Source: Gaiellasilicea sp963765705 (lineage in GTDB: Bacteria > Actinomycetota > Thermoleophilia > Gaiellales > Gaiellaceae). Taken from it: 64,000 nucleotides of DNA. The notes under the pieces are model-generated. The model saw only the letters and a program-made list of their open reading frames with translations, ran no database searches and was not told the DNA's origin. A program made the position numbers and the translations under genes. Of the stretch, positions 15,683 through 24,798 are shown in pieces. Numbering within the stretch: position 1 is the stretch's first letter; each line of letters begins with the position of its first letter. The DNA is taken from the NCBI GenBank assembly GCA_963765705.1, contig CAVXXJ010000006.1, positions 62,001 through 126,000 on the forward strand, given 5' to 3'.

Positions 15683-16136
15683 TCGGAACGCCCCGGCGCT
15701 TGACCTCGAAGTGCAGATGCGTGCCGGAGCAGCTGCCCGTGCAGCCCGCCTGACCGATCCGCTGGCCCTTGCGGACGTGCTGGCCCTTGTGGACACCGAT
15801 GCTGGAGAGATGCGCGTAGAGCACGGAGTACGGACCGGGTAGGTCGATCACGACGATCTGGCCGTAGCCCTCGTAGCCGCTGGCATAGCCGGTGCGCCGA
15901 ACCACACCCGCGGTCACCGCGCGCAGCCGGAGCGTGCGCAGCATGCCGATGTCGATGCCGTCGTGGCGGTGATTGCCGCGCCACTCACCGAAGCGTGCGT
16001 TGACCGTGCCGTTGGCAGGCCAGACCATCTGGAGACGCGCCGGAGTGTCCACACGTGCCGAGGCCACGGGGGCGACGACGAGAGAGGCAAGCAGGACGAC
16101 AACGAGCGCGCTCCGCAAAGGGAGCGTCCGTGTCAT
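15657..16136 (-). CDS. secreted M23 family metallopeptidase, copy 1
   Basis: A 159-residue protein with a signal peptide (SALVVVLLASLVVAPVASA). The mature part is almost entirely an LytM/M23 domain: zinc ligands in NHRHDGIDIG, LYAHLSS, and GTHLHFEVKRRGVP. All catalytic residues look intact, so it should cleave peptidoglycan cross-links outside the membrane. The short length leaves no LysM or other binding module. It is a tandem paralogue of the gene at 16193, with the same order of motifs including GQAGCTGSCSGTHLHFE. Confidence 0.92.
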   Translation of the reverse strand: MTRTLPLRSALVVVLLASLVVAPVASARVDTPARLQMVWPANGTVNARFGEWRGNHRHDGIDIGMLRTLRLRAVTAGVVRRTGYASGYEGYGQIVVIDLPGPYSVLYAHLSSIGVHKGQHVRKGQRIGQAGCTGSCSGTHLHFEVKRRGVPINPMRFLH

Positions 16137-16192
16137 GGGCTTCGGGCAGGGTAGTCCGGGCCCCGGACACCGCCATCACTCCTATGGGGGAG

Positions 16193-16684
16193 CTAACGAA
16201 AGTAAGGCGCCGGGTCGATCGGCGCGTTGTCGAGCCTGAGCTCGAAGTGCAGATGCGTTCCGGTGCAGGAGCCCGTGCAACCTGCCTGGCCGATCTGATC
16301 GCCCTCGTCGAGCCACTGGCCGGGCACGACCTGCGACGAGCTCAGGTGGGCGTAGAGCGTCGAATAGCCACTGCCCGAGTCCACCATGACGACGTTCCCG
16401 TAGCCCTCGTAGCCGGTCAGCCAGCCTGAAGCGGTGACGGTACCGGCGGTCGCGGCGCGGACGTCGAGCCGCTCGAGGATGCCGATGTCCATGCCCCAGT
16501 GCATGCGGCCCCAGCGCGAGCCGTAGCCGTCGGTGATCGCGCCGTCGGCCGGCTGCGCAAGTGTCAGCGGCTCGAGGTGCTCGAGGTACGCGTCCAGCGG
16601 GACGTCGGGAACAGCGCTCGCAGGTGAGGCGAGGGTCAGGCTGACGAGGCACGCGCCGAGCGCGCCGAGGAGTGGCCGCAACAT
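16193..16684 (-). CDS. secreted M23 family metallopeptidase, copy 2
   Basis: The 163-residue protein begins MLRPLLGALGACLVSLTLAS (signal peptide). The M23 core has MHWGMDIGILE, LYAHLSSSQ and GTHLHFELRLDNAP. In the first zinc motif the residue corresponding to Asp in HxxGxD is retained (MHWGMDIG). Two Cys in GCTGSCTG may form a disulphide and are shared with copy 1. The 56-nt gap and shared architecture indicate a recent tandem duplication, probably in one transcript with copy 1. Confidence 0.92.
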   Translation of the reverse strand: MLRPLLGALGACLVSLTLASPASAVPDVPLDAYLEHLEPLTLAQPADGAITDGYGSRWGRMHWGMDIGILERLDVRAATAGTVTASGWLTGYEGYGNVVMVDSGSGYSTLYAHLSSSQVVPGQWLDEGDQIGQAGCTGSCTGTHLHFELRLDNAPIDPAPYFR

Positions 16685-16709
16685 TCAGCGCGGCAGGGTA
16701 GCAGGCTCG

Positions 16710-17930
16710 TCAGAAGATCTCCGGGCACCACGGTTTCGGCGTCGTAGTGAGGAAAACGGCGTCCGCACGCGCCGCGCCGCCGTCCTTCAGCTCGCGGACG
16801 ACACCCGACCGGACGAGCTCGCCGAACGTGAAGCCGCCGAGATACGCCGAACCGAGCTCGCCGATGTCGAGCGCGAGGTCGGCGTCGTCCTCGGTCCGCT
16901 CGGCCGTGCCGCCGGCGATCCGCCAGCGGCCGGCGTTCTCGGGCAGGAACGAGTCCTCCAGCTCCAGCACGACCGGGCCGTCGCCGCCGTACGCACGCGC
17001 CGAGAGAGCCGCACCGACGTCGACGAGGCGCACCCAGAGCCCGTCGCCGACACGCAGCTGCATCCGCCGGGGGTAGACGAGCTGGTGCACGAGCGGATGG
17101 TCGATCGGGAGCAAGTAGGCCTTCAACGTCGCCTTCCAGTCCATGTCGAGGAGCACCCGCCAGAGCTCGCGTGTCGCGACCGGCCCGTCGGCGACCGCCT
17201 CGATCACATCGACGTGGCCGGCCGCCGCACCATGCTCGAACTTCGTATGGATGCGGTAGAACGCGTAGCCGGCGGACTCGCCGTCGAGCTCGAGTACGAG
17301 CGCGTTCTTCTCGCCGCCGCCCTGCCGGCGATCCGGCGGGTCGGGCAGGTTCCGCGTCTCCCACCACGTGTCGGTACGGGCGAACATCCCCGGCGTGCGG
17401 AGTCGGACGCGCTCGTAGATCGCCGCGAACACGTCCTTCGACTCCTCGAGCGGTGCGAGACGTACGGACGCTCGGTCGTCGGGCGGCTCGCGCAGGCCGG
17501 CATAGCCGCTCGGCAACGACATCTCGCAGGAGAGAGCGGCGAGGCCGTAGCCGAACCGGCGGTAGATGACCTCCTCCGACGCCCAGAGCGCAGCGATCGG
17601 CTCTCCGCGCTCGCGGATGTCCTCCAGCTGGGCACGCATCATTGCCGTGAGGACTCCGCGGCGACGATGGGTGGGCAGCACCCCGACGACGGTGACGCCG
17701 CCGCAGCGAACCGGGCCGCCAGGAGCCGTCAGCTCGAACGGAAACGCGCCCGCGCCGCCCACGATCCGGTCGCCGTCGAACGTCGCGTGCATTCGCTCGA
17801 GCGGCAGGTTCGCGGCGAATCGCTGCGCTGCCTCCTCGTCGGCCGGCCACCCTCCGAAGTAGTGGCCGATCGCGCCGACGGCGCGCCTGAACTCCTCCAG
17901 GTCCCGCGTGGCTCGCACCTCCCACGCCAT
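16710..17930 (-). CDS. Eis-like GNAT N-acetyltransferase, copy 1
   Basis: A 406-residue protein starting at ATG 17930, overlapping the upstream stop (TGATG). The N-terminal GNAT domain has the acetyl-CoA loop VLPTHRRRGVLTAMMRAQL. A second GNAT-like domain and an SCP2-like C-terminal domain follow, ending WCPEIF. In Mycobacterium Eis the free C-terminal carboxylate at this position acts as catalytic base. Eis proteins acetylate aminoglycosides and Lys side chains. Whether this paralogue acts on drugs, peptides or metabolites is unknown. It is encoded with a diverged tandem copy. Confidence 0.88.
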   Translation of the reverse strand: MAWEVRATRDLEEFRRAVGAIGHYFGGWPADEEAAQRFAANLPLERMHATFDGDRIVGGAGAFPFELTAPGGPVRCGGVTVVGVLPTHRRRGVLTAMMRAQLEDIRERGEPIAALWASEEVIYRRFGYGLAALSCEMSLPSGYAGLREPPDDRASVRLAPLEESKDVFAAIYERVRLRTPGMFARTDTWWETRNLPDPPDRRQGGGEKNALVLELDGESAGYAFYRIHTKFEHGAAAGHVDVIEAVADGPVATRELWRVLLDMDWKATLKAYLLPIDHPLVHQLVYPRRMQLRVGDGLWVRLVDVGAALSARAYGGDGPVVLELEDSFLPENAGRWRIAGGTAERTEDDADLALDIGELGSAYLGGFTFGELVRSGVVRELKDGGAARADAVFLTTTPKPWCPEIF

Positions 17931-19135
17931 CAGAACACCTCGGGGCAGTACGGCGGCAGATCCGTGCGGAAGAGGAGCGTCGCCGCCTCGACCGCCCCCT
18001 CGACGCGCTCGTCGACGAGGCCGGCGTGGGCGAGGCGATGGAAGTCGAAGCCGCCGAGATACGCAGAAGCCAGGTCGGCGACGTCGAGCGCGAGGTCGGC
18101 CGTGTCCTCGGTCCGGCCGGCGTCGTCGCCGACGCGGTAACGGCCCGCGTTCCACGGGCAGAGCTCGTCGGTCACCTCGAGCACGAGGGAGTCTCCAGGC
18201 CGGTACGAGCGCGCCTTCAGCGCCGCATCGAGGTCGACGAGCCGCAGCCAGAGGCCGTCGCCGACGCGAACGCCGAGCGCGCGCGGATCGCGGACGAGCA
18301 GCGGCAGTGGCGAGCCCGGGTCGAAGAAGTACGCCTCGACGCGCACCGTCAGATCGATCTCGTGTAAGAAGCGCCAGAGCACCTTCTCGGCCGCAGGCGA
18401 CGTTGCGAGCGCCTCGATCACCCGCACCTCGCCTCGGGCGAAGCCGTCCTGCCACTCGTCCTTGACACGGTAGAGCGCGTAGCCCTCGACCAGGCCGTCT
18501 ACCTCGACTGCGGCGTAGAACTTCTTGCTCGCGCCGCGCCGCCAGCTCTCGGGGTCGGCGAGACGATGCTCCTTCCACCAGCGCTCGTCGCGCGAGAGCA
18601 TCCCGGCGCGGACCGCGCGCACGCGTTCGTAAACGGGCCAGAAGAGCTCGAGCGCCTTTTCGGCGTCGACGAGCCGGACCGATCCGGCCACGTCGTTCTG
18701 AAGCGCGAAGCGCGCACAGTCCGACTTCATGTGCGCGTTCGGAGCCGCCTGCCCGTAGCCGAAGCGGCCGTAAATCGCCGCCTCGGAGGCCCAGAGCGCC
18801 GCAATCGGCTCCCCCCAGTCCTGGACGTCCTCGAGCTGGCGCTTCATGAAATCGCGGAGGATCCCGCGCCGGCGGTGCGTCGGCATGACGCCGATCCAGG
18901 TAACGCCGGCGCACGGAAGCTGCCCGCCCGGGACCGAGAGGTCGAACTTGTACGCGCCGGCGAGCGCGACGGGCTTGCCGGCGTCGAAGGCGGCGAGCGC
19001 GCGCGACGCTGGGAGCGCCTTGCTCTCGCGCTCCCAGTCCTCGTCCTTGATCTCCCCGCTGCCGAAGGCGATCTCGGAGGCCGTCATCGCAGCCCTGAGC
19101 TCGTCGTCCGCGGGTGGGCGGATGTGGATCGTCAT
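17930..19135 (-). CDS. Eis-like GNAT N-acetyltransferase, copy 2
   Basis: The 401-residue protein has the same three-part layout as the neighbouring copy: acetyl-CoA loop GVMPTHRRRGILRDFMKRQL, then PIAALWASEAAIYGRFGYG (nearly identical in both copies), and a C-terminal YCPEVF. The copies are clearly paralogous but well diverged elsewhere. Translation of the downstream copy is coupled through TGATG. It is divergent in function or substrate from its partner, or the two may form heteromers like the Eis hexamer; the latter is speculative. Confidence 0.88.
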   Translation of the reverse strand: MTIHIRPPADDELRAAMTASEIAFGSGEIKDEDWERESKALPASRALAAFDAGKPVALAGAYKFDLSVPGGQLPCAGVTWIGVMPTHRRRGILRDFMKRQLEDVQDWGEPIAALWASEAAIYGRFGYGQAAPNAHMKSDCARFALQNDVAGSVRLVDAEKALELFWPVYERVRAVRAGMLSRDERWWKEHRLADPESWRRGASKKFYAAVEVDGLVEGYALYRVKDEWQDGFARGEVRVIEALATSPAAEKVLWRFLHEIDLTVRVEAYFFDPGSPLPLLVRDPRALGVRVGDGLWLRLVDLDAALKARSYRPGDSLVLEVTDELCPWNAGRYRVGDDAGRTEDTADLALDVADLASAYLGGFDFHRLAHAGLVDERVEGAVEAATLLFRTDLPPYCPEVF

Positions 19136-19148
19136 CGCTGCGATCCTC

Positions 19149-21311
19149 TCAGACGATCTTCTCCAGCGGAGCGTAGTCGAGCATCAGCTTCCGTTCGCTG
19201 CTGTCCGCGGCGAAGCGCACGGTGACGACGCCGCCGGGCTCGATCCGCGTGATCACGCCCTCGCCGAGCGTGCCATGGCGGACGCTGTCGCCGGTCGCAA
19301 GCGCCGGATGGTCGCTCTTCGGAGCGATCTCGCGTGTCTGGGCAGGCGTGCCGTAGCTCCGCCAGGACGAGGGCCGCAGCCGCTCGCGCTCGACGTGCCG
19401 CTCGGGCAGCTCGTCGAGGAAGCGGGAAGGAAGATGCGCCGTCGTCCGTCCCCAGAGCATCCGCGAGGAGGCGTGCGTCAGCGTCAGCTTCTCCTCGGCG
19501 CGGGTCAGGCCGACGTAGAAGAGGCGACGCTCCTCCTCCACACCCTGCTCCTCGATCGAGCGCGCGCTCGGGAAGATCTCCTCCTCGACGCCGACGACGA
19601 AGACGGCGCGGAACTCGAGCCCCTTCGCGTTGTGGATCGTCATCAGCGTCACGTTCGACTGCTCGCCGCTGAGCGCGTCCTGGTCGGAGTAGAGCGAGAT
19701 CTCCTGCAGGAACCCGGAGAGCGTCGGCGCCTCGGACTGCTGCACGTACTCGTGGGCGCCGTCGACGAACGCCTCCAGGTTCTCGATCCGCCCGCGCGCC
19801 TCGATCGTCCGCTCGGCCTCGTAGGCGTCGAGCGTGCCGCTGCGGGCGAGCACCTCCTGCAGCAGCTCTGGCACCTCGTACTCCTGCGCCGCGGAGCGGA
19901 GCGAGTCGAGCAGGTTCTTCAGTCCCGTCACCGCCTTGACGGCCGCCGTGCCGAGGCCGGCCTCCGTCGGCCGGTCGAGCGCGTCGAAGAGCGAGATCCC
20001 GTGCCCTTCCGCGTAGCTGATCAGCCGCGAGATCGTCGTGTCGCCGATCCCGCGCTTGGGCTTGTTCGCGATCCGCATCAGCGAGACGGCGTCGTCGGTG
20101 TTGTCGAGCACCTGGAGGTACGCGATCGCGTCCTTGACCTCGGCGCGCTCGTAGAAGCGCGGGCCGCCGATCACCTGGTAGGCGATCTGGTGCAGCCGCA
20201 GCGTCTGCTCGATCACCCGGGACTGCGCGTTCATCCGGTAGAAGACCGCGATCTCGCTGCCGTTGAAGCCCTCCTCGACGAGGCCGGCGATCTGCGCCGC
20301 GACGTAGCGGCCCTCGGCCTGCTCGTCCTCGACCTCGATCACGCGCACCGGATCGCCGTCGCCGAGCTCCGACCAGAGCCGCTTCTCCTTGCGCTCCGAG
20401 TTGTTCGCGATCACCGCGTTCGCGGCTTCGAGGATCGCGTTCGTGGAGCGGTAGTTCTGCTCCAGCGCGATCGTCCGCGTCTCCGGGAAGTCGCGCTCGA
20501 ACTCGAGGATGTTGCGGATGTCGGCGCCTCGGAAGGCGTAGATGGACTGGTCCGGATCGCCCACGGCGCAGATGTTGTGGTGGTGCTCGGCGAGCAGCTG
20601 CAGCAGCCGGTACTGGGCGTGGTTCGTGTCCTGGTACTCGTCGACCATCACGTAGCGGAAGGCGTTCTGCCACTTCTTCCTCGCGTCCGGGAAGCTCTCC
20701 AGGATCTGGACGGTCAGCATCAGCATGTCGTCGAAGTCGACCGCGTTCGAGGCGGCGAGCTTGCGCTGGTAGAGCGCGTACGTCTCCGCGACCGTCTGCT
20801 CGTAGAACGAGGAGAGCTGCTCCGCGTAGATCGCGGGCGTGATCAGCTGGTTCTTCGCGTTCGAGATCTGCGCGTGGACGCCGCGCGGGACGAAGCGCTT
20901 CGGATCCTTCTCCAGCTCCTCGAGGCACTGCTTGACGAGCCGCACCTGGTCGGCGGAGTCGTAGATCGTGAAGTTCGACTTGTAGCCGAGCCGCGCGGCC
21001 TCGCTGCGGAGGATCCGGCCGCAGGCGGCGTGGAAAGTGAGGATCCAGATCGCCCGCGCCATCGGGCCGAGCATGTCGGTGAGGCGCTCGCGCATCTCGC
21101 CGGCGGCCTTGTTCGTGAAGGTGATGGCGAGGATCTCGTTCGGCTTGACGCCGTTCGTGGAGATCAGGTGCGCGACCCTGTGGGTGAGAACGCGCGTCTT
21201 CCCGGAACCGGCTCCGGCGATCACGAGCAGCGGCCCCTCGGTGTGCAGGACGGCCTCCCGCTGGGCGGGATTCAGGCTCGCGAGGTACTGCTCGGGCGAT
21301 GCAACGGACAC
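19149..21311 (-). CDS. pcrA: ATP-dependent DNA helicase, UvrD/PcrA type
   Basis: A 720-residue superfamily-1 helicase starting at GTG 21311. All motifs are present: I GAGSGKTRVLTHR, Ia ITFTNKAAGEMRER, II VDEYQDTN, III VGDPDQSIYAFRGAD, IV LEQNYRSTN, V LMTIHNAKGLEF, and VI YVGLTRAEEKL. The C-terminal extension (LGEGVITRIEPGG) resembles the PcrA RNA-polymerase-interaction Tudor domain. It acts 3' to 5' in nucleotide-excision and replication repair. Length and ending match PcrA/UvrD better than Rep. The open frame extends upstream into the DUF71 gene without coding sense. Confidence 0.95.
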   Translation of the reverse strand: MSVASPEQYLASLNPAQREAVLHTEGPLLVIAGAGSGKTRVLTHRVAHLISTNGVKPNEILAITFTNKAAGEMRERLTDMLGPMARAIWILTFHAACGRILRSEAARLGYKSNFTIYDSADQVRLVKQCLEELEKDPKRFVPRGVHAQISNAKNQLITPAIYAEQLSSFYEQTVAETYALYQRKLAASNAVDFDDMLMLTVQILESFPDARKKWQNAFRYVMVDEYQDTNHAQYRLLQLLAEHHHNICAVGDPDQSIYAFRGADIRNILEFERDFPETRTIALEQNYRSTNAILEAANAVIANNSERKEKRLWSELGDGDPVRVIEVEDEQAEGRYVAAQIAGLVEEGFNGSEIAVFYRMNAQSRVIEQTLRLHQIAYQVIGGPRFYERAEVKDAIAYLQVLDNTDDAVSLMRIANKPKRGIGDTTISRLISYAEGHGISLFDALDRPTEAGLGTAAVKAVTGLKNLLDSLRSAAQEYEVPELLQEVLARSGTLDAYEAERTIEARGRIENLEAFVDGAHEYVQQSEAPTLSGFLQEISLYSDQDALSGEQSNVTLMTIHNAKGLEFRAVFVVGVEEEIFPSARSIEEQGVEEERRLFYVGLTRAEEKLTLTHASSRMLWGRTTAHLPSRFLDELPERHVERERLRPSSWRSYGTPAQTREIAPKSDHPALATGDSVRHGTLGEGVITRIEPGGVVTVRFAADSSERKLMLDYAPLEKIV

Positions 21312-21358
21312 TCCGTCGATGCTAGCGGGGGCGTCGAACGACCGTGCTCGGTCAGCTG

Positions 21359-22023
21359 CTACGTGGCAACGAGGTCGGCGAACGCGTAGCCCTCGCGGAG
21401 CACGAGCTCGCCGACCCGGCACGGTACGCCGTGGCCGAAGCACGGGCCTGCGTGGACGAACGAGTGGAACTCGCCGTTCTCGCCGCGGGGTCGATCCCCG
21501 GCGGCAGGTCGGCGAGGAAGGCGGCGTCGTATTCACGGCCGGCGAACGACGCGTCGAGCTTCCGCGTGTCGACGCAGACGACGTACGCCTCGAAGCCGTC
21601 TTCGATGAACGAGTGCGCGAGCGCGGCCGTGTCCCGTCCCCAGAGCGGAAAGAGCGCCGACTTGCCCACCCTCGCGAGCCGCTCCTCACGGTAGGCGCGG
21701 ACGTCCTCGAGGAACAGGTCGCCGGATGCCACCGCGTGCACGTCGCTGATCGGCGCGGAGCAAAGCGCCGTCTCCATCCGCGCAGCGTAGACCTCGTGGG
21801 CACAGGCGGCAGGAATCCCCACCTCGACGAGCGGCACTCCGGTCGCAGCCGCCTGATCACGGACGAGCGCACGTCGAACGCCGTGCATCGACACTCGGTC
21901 GTAGTCGTCGGTGAACGTCGTCAGGAGCGCAGTGACGTTCGTGCCCTCGCGACGGAGCGCGGCGAGCGCGAGCGCGGAATCCTTGCCGCCGCTCCAAGCG
22001 AGCGCGACCGGCCCGACCGTCAC
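21359..22023 (-). pseudogene. DUF71/COG2102 ATP-pyrophosphatase (B12-salvage type), frameshifted near the end
   Basis: Starts at GTG 22023, overlapping the previous stop (GTGA). The PP-loop is LAWSGGKDSALALAALRREG, followed by the family motifs GIPAACAHEVYAARME, DLFLEDVRAYREER and LPPGIDP. The last block, normally PxGENGEFHxFV, is present but one frame over (AGENGEFHSFVHAGP), ending at TAG 21361. One base is missing near 21481-21486. DUF71 comprises diphthamide synthases and a bacterial subgroup predicted by comparative genomics to act in B12 salvage. Being last in a riboswitch-led cobalamin operon supports the second role. Real decay and sequence error cannot be told apart here. Confidence 0.75.
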
Positions 22024-22785
22024 CGGAGCGGGAAGGGTCGGCGGGCGAGCGCGGGAGCCACCTGCGCGGTCGTCCAGACGCGGGTGGAGTCGTAGCGGAC
22101 GCTGTACCGGACACTGCCGTCCGGGCGCTGGAGCCGGCGCAGGTATGCGAACGCAGCCGCGCCTGGCTCCGCGCCGGCCGCGAGCAGAGCCTGGATCGCC
22201 CACGCCGTCGAAGGCGCATCCGAGCCGCGATCCAACGTGAGCTCGAAGCCGCCGTCCCGATTCTGATGGCGGCGGAGAAATGTGACGGCGCGCTGGATCG
22301 ACTTGCCGCGCACGCCGGCCGCGCGCAACGCCTGGATTGCGGCAGCCGTGTCGTTCGAGTCAGGCGCGCCGCCGCGTAGCCACGACCAGCCGCCTGAGCG
22401 GTGCTGGGCAGCGAGAAGCGCCTGGACCAGGGCCGGCGGTGCGGGCTCGCCTGCCTGACGCAGCGCCAGGATCGTCCAGATCGTGGCGTTGACGAGCTTC
22501 CCCGGCACGGTGTGCGCGCAATCGTGGAAGCAGGTCAGCGGGACGATCACCTGCGGCGGCGCGGGCCATCGCGACGAGCGCGGCGTCCGTGGCCGTCTGC
22601 GGCTCCTGCCGAGCGAGGTAGTCGGCCGCGCCGCCGGTCTCGGCACCGGCCGCGACGAGGCCGAGCGTCGCCCAGGCCGTGAGCTGCGGATCGCCGAAGC
22701 CTCCGTCGTCGCGCTGCTGGGCCTGAAGGTAGCTCGCAGGCGTCGCAAGGGCGGTAGCGGCAACGAGGGTCGCGAGCAGCTTCAC
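22020..22785 (-). pseudogene. secreted prenyltransferase/squalene-cyclase-like alpha/alpha-barrel protein, frameshifted
   Basis: Starts at GTG 22785 (overlapping GTGA) with a signal peptide VKLLATLVAATALATPASYL. Repeats of the terpene-cyclase/alpha-toroid type follow: QQRDDGGFGDPQLTAWATLG, AQHRSGGWSWLRGGAPDSND, HQNRDGGFELTLDRGSDAPS and LQRPDGSVRYSV. The first half and second half lie in adjacent frames; one base too many (or two too few) near 22515 separates PRLRAH from TVPGKLVNATIW. About 255 residues if repaired. Intrinsic factor and transcobalamin have an alpha6/alpha6 barrel plus a DUF4430-like domain, so with the DUF4430 genes upstream this may be the barrel half of a split B12-binder. 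Confidence 0.72.
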
Positions 22786-23456
22786 GCCCACACCACCTCC
22801 GTCCGCGACTGCCGCTCGAACCGCTCGAGCACGCGTCTCAGCTCCGGACCTGCAACGAGCGCGAGCACGACGTTGCCGGCCGCGTGCGCGACGTTGAACG
22901 GCACGCCCGCGGCGAGCCGGGCGAGCAGCGCCGCCTCGGTGTGCGGGTAGAAGGCGAGCCAGAGCCAGATGTCCATCACCGTCCCGAAGGCGAAGCCGAG
23001 CACCAGCGTGAAGAGGACGAACGCGAACCGGCGGCGCAGGAGCGGACGCAGGAGGCCGGCGAGCAGCCCGCAACCGCCCCACGCCAGCATCTGCCAGGGC
23101 GTGTGCGGGCCCTGGCCGAGGAAGAAGTTCGACGCGATCGCCGCGAGCGCGCCGACGGCGAAGCCGCGGCGCGGGCCGAGGGCGACTCCGGCCGCGGCGA
23201 CGATCACCGTCACCGGCTGCACGCTCGGGATCGGCGCGAAGAGGACGCGACCCGCGGCGGCGAGGCCGCCGAGTGTCGCGACGAGCGTCAGATCGCGGGC
23301 CGAGATCGTCCCGCCCTCGAGCCACGCGAAGCCCGCGACGAGCACGGCGACCGCTGCGAGCAGCGTCGCGAGCCCGCCGCGCGCGGGGTCGATCGCCGCC
23401 CACGCCGCCAGCGCGAGCGCGAGCGCCGCGCTGACCCCGGCGACCCTAGACGCCAA
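22782..23456 (-). CDS. ECF transporter substrate-binding (S) component, probably for cobalamin
   Basis: A 224-residue, six-helix membrane protein starting at TTG 23456. Alanine-rich helix 1 (SAALALALAAWAAI), PIPSVQPVTVIVAAAGVALG and SNFFLGQGPHTPWQMLAWGG match the ECF S-component fold (CbrT-like). It is the only gene of this operon that reads through without a frameshift. A cobalamin riboswitch upstream and DUF4430 proteins in the operon suggest vitamin B12 or a corrinoid as substrate; the protein sequence alone does not prove specificity. Confidence 0.8.
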   Translation of the reverse strand: MASRVAGVSAALALALAAWAAIDPARGGLATLLAAVAVLVAGFAWLEGGTISARDLTLVATLGGLAAAGRVLFAPIPSVQPVTVIVAAAGVALGPRRGFAVGALAAIASNFFLGQGPHTPWQMLAWGGCGLLAGLLRPLLRRRFAFVLFTLVLGFAFGTVMDIWLWLAFYPHTEAALLARLAAGVPFNVAHAAGNVVLALVAGPELRRVLERFERQSRTEVVWA

Positions 23457-23475
23457 CGCGGCGCTCCCAGAGGTG

Positions 23476-23497
23476 CTTGTGTTGAATCAACACTAAG
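23476..23497. repeat. palindromic mini-element, copy 1
   Basis: The plus strand reads CTTGTGTTGA, central A, then TCAACAC and TAAG. Arms GTGTTGA/TCAACAC are perfect; the outer part has one extra T relative to copy 2. It lies at the 3' end of the ECF ATPase gene. In the ATPase frame it reads S-V-D-S-T-Q on the minus strand, the same phase as the two other copies. Confidence 0.7.
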
Positions 23498-24067
23498 TCC
23501 GATTCGGCGGTGCGCCGGCAGGTCGTGGTCGTGGGTCGCGAGCAGCACGGCCTTTCCGGACGCGGCGTACCCCTGGAGCCAGTCGCCGAGCGCTGCCTTG
23601 CGCTCCGGGTCGAGGCCGCGGGTGGGCTCGTCCAGGATCAGCAGGTCCGGTTCCGCCACCGTGACCGCGGCGAGCGCGAGCCGCTCGCGCTCGCCGCTCG
23701 ACAGATCGCGAGGGTGACGACCCGCCGCCCAGGCGAGCCCGACGCGGTCGAGCGCGGCACGAGCCCGCTGCTCATCCCCATTCACGGCGAGCCCGACCTC
23801 GGCGAGGGCGGTCTCCTTGACGAGGTAGCGCCCCGGATCCTGCGAGAGATACCCGGCGCGGCCACGCAGCTCGACCGTCCCTGCTTGCGGCTCGACGAGG
23901 CCTGCGACGATCCGCGCCAGCGTGGTCTTTCCGGACCCGTTCGGCCCCTCGAGCGCGACGATCTCGCCGCGGCGCAACTCGAGGTCGACCCCGTCCAGAA
24001 CGGGCATGGCCTGCCGGTACGAGAAGCGAGACGCCGCGGAGCGTCGCCACGATCGCGCCCGGAGGAG

Positions 24068-24088
24068 CTTGTGTTGATTCAACACAAG
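24068..24088. repeat. palindromic mini-element, copy 2
   Basis: CTTGTGTTGA, central T, TCAACACAAG: two perfect 10-bp arms. It lies inside the linker between the two ATPase domains of the ECF transporter. It reads C-V-E-S-T-Q on the minus strand, in frame with ATPase domain 1. Confidence 0.75.
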
Positions 24089-24798
24089 CCTTCGTGTACA
24101 GCGGCCGTTCCGCGGCCAGCCACTCGACGGCCTCCGCGCGCGGGGCGTCGAGGAGCACACGGCCACCGTCGACGAAGACGACGCGCGTCGCGAGCTCGAG
24201 CGCCCGCGCGACGCGGTGCTCGGAGAGGACGACCGTCGCGCCGAGCCGCTCGACGGCTGCGAGCAGAAGCCCGGCCGCCTCGGGATCGAGCTGCGACATC
24301 GGCTCGTCGAGAAGCAGCAGCTGCGGCTCGAGCGCGAGCGCCGAGGCGAGGCAGACCCGCTGCAGCTCGCCGCCGGAGAGCTCGACCGTCTTGCGGCCCC
24401 AGAGGTGGAGCGCATCCACCGACTCGAGCGCGCGCTCGACGCGCGGCCAGATCTCCGCCGGCGCGACGCCGAGGTTCTCGAGCCCGAACGCGACCTCGTT
24501 CGCGACGATCGTCATCACGACCTGGTCCTCGGGATCCTGGAACACCGTCGCGACGGTGCCGGCGAGCTCGGCCGGGCGTGCCCGGCGCGTGTCGAGCCCG
24601 GCGACGACGACCCGGCCGGCGAAGCGGCCGCCGTGGAAGTGCGGGACGAGCCCCGCGAGCGCGCGCAGCAGCGTCGACTTGCCCGAACCGGACGGGCCGA
24701 GGAGCGCGACGACCTCGCCGGGCTCGAGCGCCAGCGAGACGTCGCGCAGCGCCGGCGCGCGCCGCCGGGTACGAGAACGAGAGGCCGTCGACCGATGA

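Larger units (their letters stand above)
23446..24798 (-). pseudogene. ECF transporter double ATPase (two CbiO-type domains), frameshifted
   Basis: Two ABC domains lie in different frames. Domain 1 (about 24760-24080) has GPSGSGKSTLLRALAGLVP, VFQDPEDQV, LSGGELQRVCLASAL and LLLLDEPMSQLD. Domain 2 (about 24010-23510) has GPNGSGKTTLARIVAGL, LSSGERERLALAA, LLILDEPTRGLD and ATHDHD. The frame changes near 24760 (before ALRDVSL), near 24025 (GTCTCG then an extra C before TTCTCGTAC) and probably near 23500. No proper start codon is found after the T-component stop. The copy-2 palindrome lies in the inter-domain linker and copy 1 at the extreme 3' end. Fused A components power ECF importers. Confidence 0.8.

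Noticed and set aside
18846..21389. Long plus-strand open frame of about 847 codons
   Set aside because: It is antisense to the helicase and Eis-like genes; composition is Arg/Asp/Leu-biased and no domain is recognisable.
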